Shown here: positions 62,977-64,000 of the stretch, one piece after another | How positions within the stretch are numbered: position 1 is the stretch's first letter | Layout: the number at the start of each line of letters is the position of its first letter | From: Ruminococcus sp. | Lineage (GTDB): Bacteria; Bacillota; Clostridia; Oscillospirales; Acutalibacteraceae | Direction of reading: 5' to 3' | DNA: 64,000 bases | Assembly: GCA_017404145.1 (NCBI GenBank) | Contig: JAFRCW010000045.1 | Span: forward strand, 30,544-94,543 | The notes under the pieces: generated by a model | What the model was told of the DNA's origin: nothing | Databases searched by the model: none | What the model saw: the letters and a program-made list of their open reading frames with translations, nothing else | Program-made: the position numbers and the translations under genes

Positions 62977-63229
62977 CGGTCTCACCCTCCTCTGTGTTGA
63001 CGCCGAACTCACTGAGCATACCAAGCGCGTCGGACAACGTCAGCTCGTCGGAATCCGACTCGGGATCGATCGGGATGTTTGTTTCTGTGTATGTCCTTCT
63101 TTGCCAAACATAATCATCTGCAGAATCCCACATCTCGCCGTCACGTTCGACCTTCATGCCTTTGTCTGACTGCCAGATAACCCTTTCTTCTCCTTGCTCA
63201 TTTGTGTAATAGGTTGGAAATAAAGCCAT
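62966..63229 (-). CDS. Phage hypothetical protein
   Basis: The 87-residue acidic protein starts 'MALFPTYYTNEQGEERVIWQ', with 'DADDYVWQRRTYTETNIPID'-like content. It is soluble, with no TM. It starts 2 bp after the stop of the LRR gene and overlaps the next small gene, as is typical for phage late genes. Perhaps a tail accessory factor by position. Confidence 0.5.
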   Translation of the reverse strand: MALFPTYYTNEQGEERVIWQSDKGMKVERDGEMWDSADDYVWQRRTYTETNIPIDPESDSDELTLSDALGMLSEFGVNTEEGETDDQ

Positions 63230-63231
63230 TT

Positions 63232-64000
63232 TTATCCCTCCATAACCTCAATAACATATTTTGAATCAGCAAATGAACTCCAATTTGTCGCTGATCTGAA
63301 GTCCGCCTTTTGCTGTTCGTCACGGACGATGAACTGTATATTTGAGCAGGAAATGAAAATATATTGGTCAGCAAGAGCAGGTACCTGCGTTAGCTGACGC
63401 AGGTCAACGCGAGATAGGTTTTTACAATTATAAAACGCAGCTGTATTTATCTGTGTGATATGAGAGGGAATGGTAACACTCTCCAGACCGTAACATTCAG
63501 AGAACATTCCCTCGACGATAGCGGTTATAGAGGCGTTCAGTGTCGGAAACGCCGTGAGGGAATAACAACCGTTAAAGACATATTTTCCCGGAGCGGCGGC
63601 AAGGGCGCTGATATCAATACCGACAAGCGATGAACAGCCGGAAAAGGCGTGTTCGCCGACACTCGTCAGCGTCGCAGGAAAGTTCAGCTCGATCAGACTT
63701 TCGCAAGAAGTAAACGCCTGATTACCGATAGTGCGGAGGACGCTGTTCGCGGTAAAGGTTCTCATATTTTTACAGCCGAAAAAAGCATAAAGATCAATCC
63801 CCACGGTATCGGCAGGCAGCGTAAAGCGCTCCAGACTCTTACAGCCGGAAAAGGCATGTTCACGCAGATGTGTCACCGAATCGGGCAGGCTGATCTTTTT
63901 CAGCGAAGCGCAGCTCTCAAAGGTGTAGTAGCTGACTTCTGTTATATCGCCCGCAAACAAAACGCTTGACAGTGAGGAACAGCCGGAGAACATTCTCTGA
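63232..64000 (-). CDS. BspA-like leucine-rich-repeat protein (N-terminus outside window)
   Basis: The frame stays open to the right edge (codons for Gln-Arg precede an internal Met at 63991-63993), so the start lies beyond the window. The visible ~255 residues are BspA/LRR_5 repeats of about 23 residues: 'AFSGCKSLERFTLPADTVGI', 'AFTSCESLIELNFPATLTSV', 'AFSGCSSLVGIDISALAAAP', 'MFSECYGLESVTIPSHITQI'. The end, 'SSFADSKYVIEVMEG', is a capping region. Such surface or tail proteins bind host or cell-surface ligands. Its position in the phage late operon suggests a tail-tip or receptor-binding role. Confidence 0.78.
   Translation of the reverse strand, partial: QRMFSGCSSLSSVLFAGDITEVSYYTFESCASLKKISLPDSVTHLREHAFSGCKSLERFTLPADTVGIDLYAFFGCKNMRTFTANSVLRTIGNQAFTSCESLIELNFPATLTSVGEHAFSGCSSLVGIDISALAAAPGKYVFNGCYSLTAFPTLNASITAIVEGMFSECYGLESVTIPSHITQINTAAFYNCKNLSRVDLRQLTQVPALADQYIFISCSNIQFIVRDEQQKADFRSATNWSSFADSKYVIEVMEG

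Overview
The window looks like a chromosomal segment of a Gram-positive, spore-forming gut Firmicute of the Ruminococcus/Oscillospiraceae type. The basis is a secreted GH13 amylase ending in a type I dockerin (amylosome or cellulosome style), Thr/Pro/Gln-rich surface linkers, a cotJ spore-coat operon, an indolepyruvate oxidoreductase/phenylacetyl-CoA ligase cluster, strong AGGAGG ribosome sites and sigma-A promoters. The assignment is inferred from gene content; no rRNA or tRNA gene was seen.

Region 1 (1-25.7 kb) is mostly housekeeping and accessory metabolism. On the minus strand are a truncated HAAS/DUF1700 protein, a DUF3592 protein, an esterase, a three-gene membrane/DUF6765 operon, two abutting TA-flanked MITE-like elements, a membrane glycerophosphodiesterase, the branching enzyme GlgB, a Pr6Pr-like protein, the dockerin amylase, CstA, and an iorA-iorB-paaK-(41-aa ORF)-maoC operon. 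On the plus strand are a PrsW-like protease, several hypotheticals, and an operon joining a small alarmone synthetase to a two-component system.

Region 2 (25.8-33.3 kb) is one minus-strand phosphorelay operon: a PAS hybrid kinase, a response regulator with a decayed GGDEF domain, a free Hpt protein, and a BvgS-like hybrid kinase with two solute-binding sensor domains.

Region 3 (33.5-38.7 kb) is the most unusual part. It is a three-gene operon with its own consensus promoter and a strong terminator. It encodes (i) a MotA/TolQ/ExbB-type channel fused to a degenerate EAL domain, (ii) a MotB/ExbD-like one-Asp TM helix carrying SpaA-like Ig repeats instead of a peptidoglycan-binding domain, and (iii) a Wzz/BY-kinase-like protein whose Tyr cluster is replaced by a long Lys/Glu/Ala tail. 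I infer an ion-driven stator-like machine coupled to surface polysaccharide assembly.

Region 4 (38.7-60.3 kb) is a very large minus-strand polysaccharide operon with a promoter at 60301-60330. It holds fifteen glycosyltransferases, a Wzy-like polymerase, a ChbG-like deacetylase, a frameshifted GNAT, and a Wzm/Wzt ABC exporter. Most junctions overlap or are very short. No flippase and no priming phosphoglycosyltransferase are visible.

Region 5 (60.5-64 kb) holds cotJA, cotJB and only the first ~32 codons of cotJC. It abuts the lysis module of a prophage on the opposite strand: CHAP endolysin, a 53-aa TM protein, an r1t-like holin, small proteins, and a BspA-like LRR protein that runs off the window. 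The prophage appears to have integrated inside cotJC.
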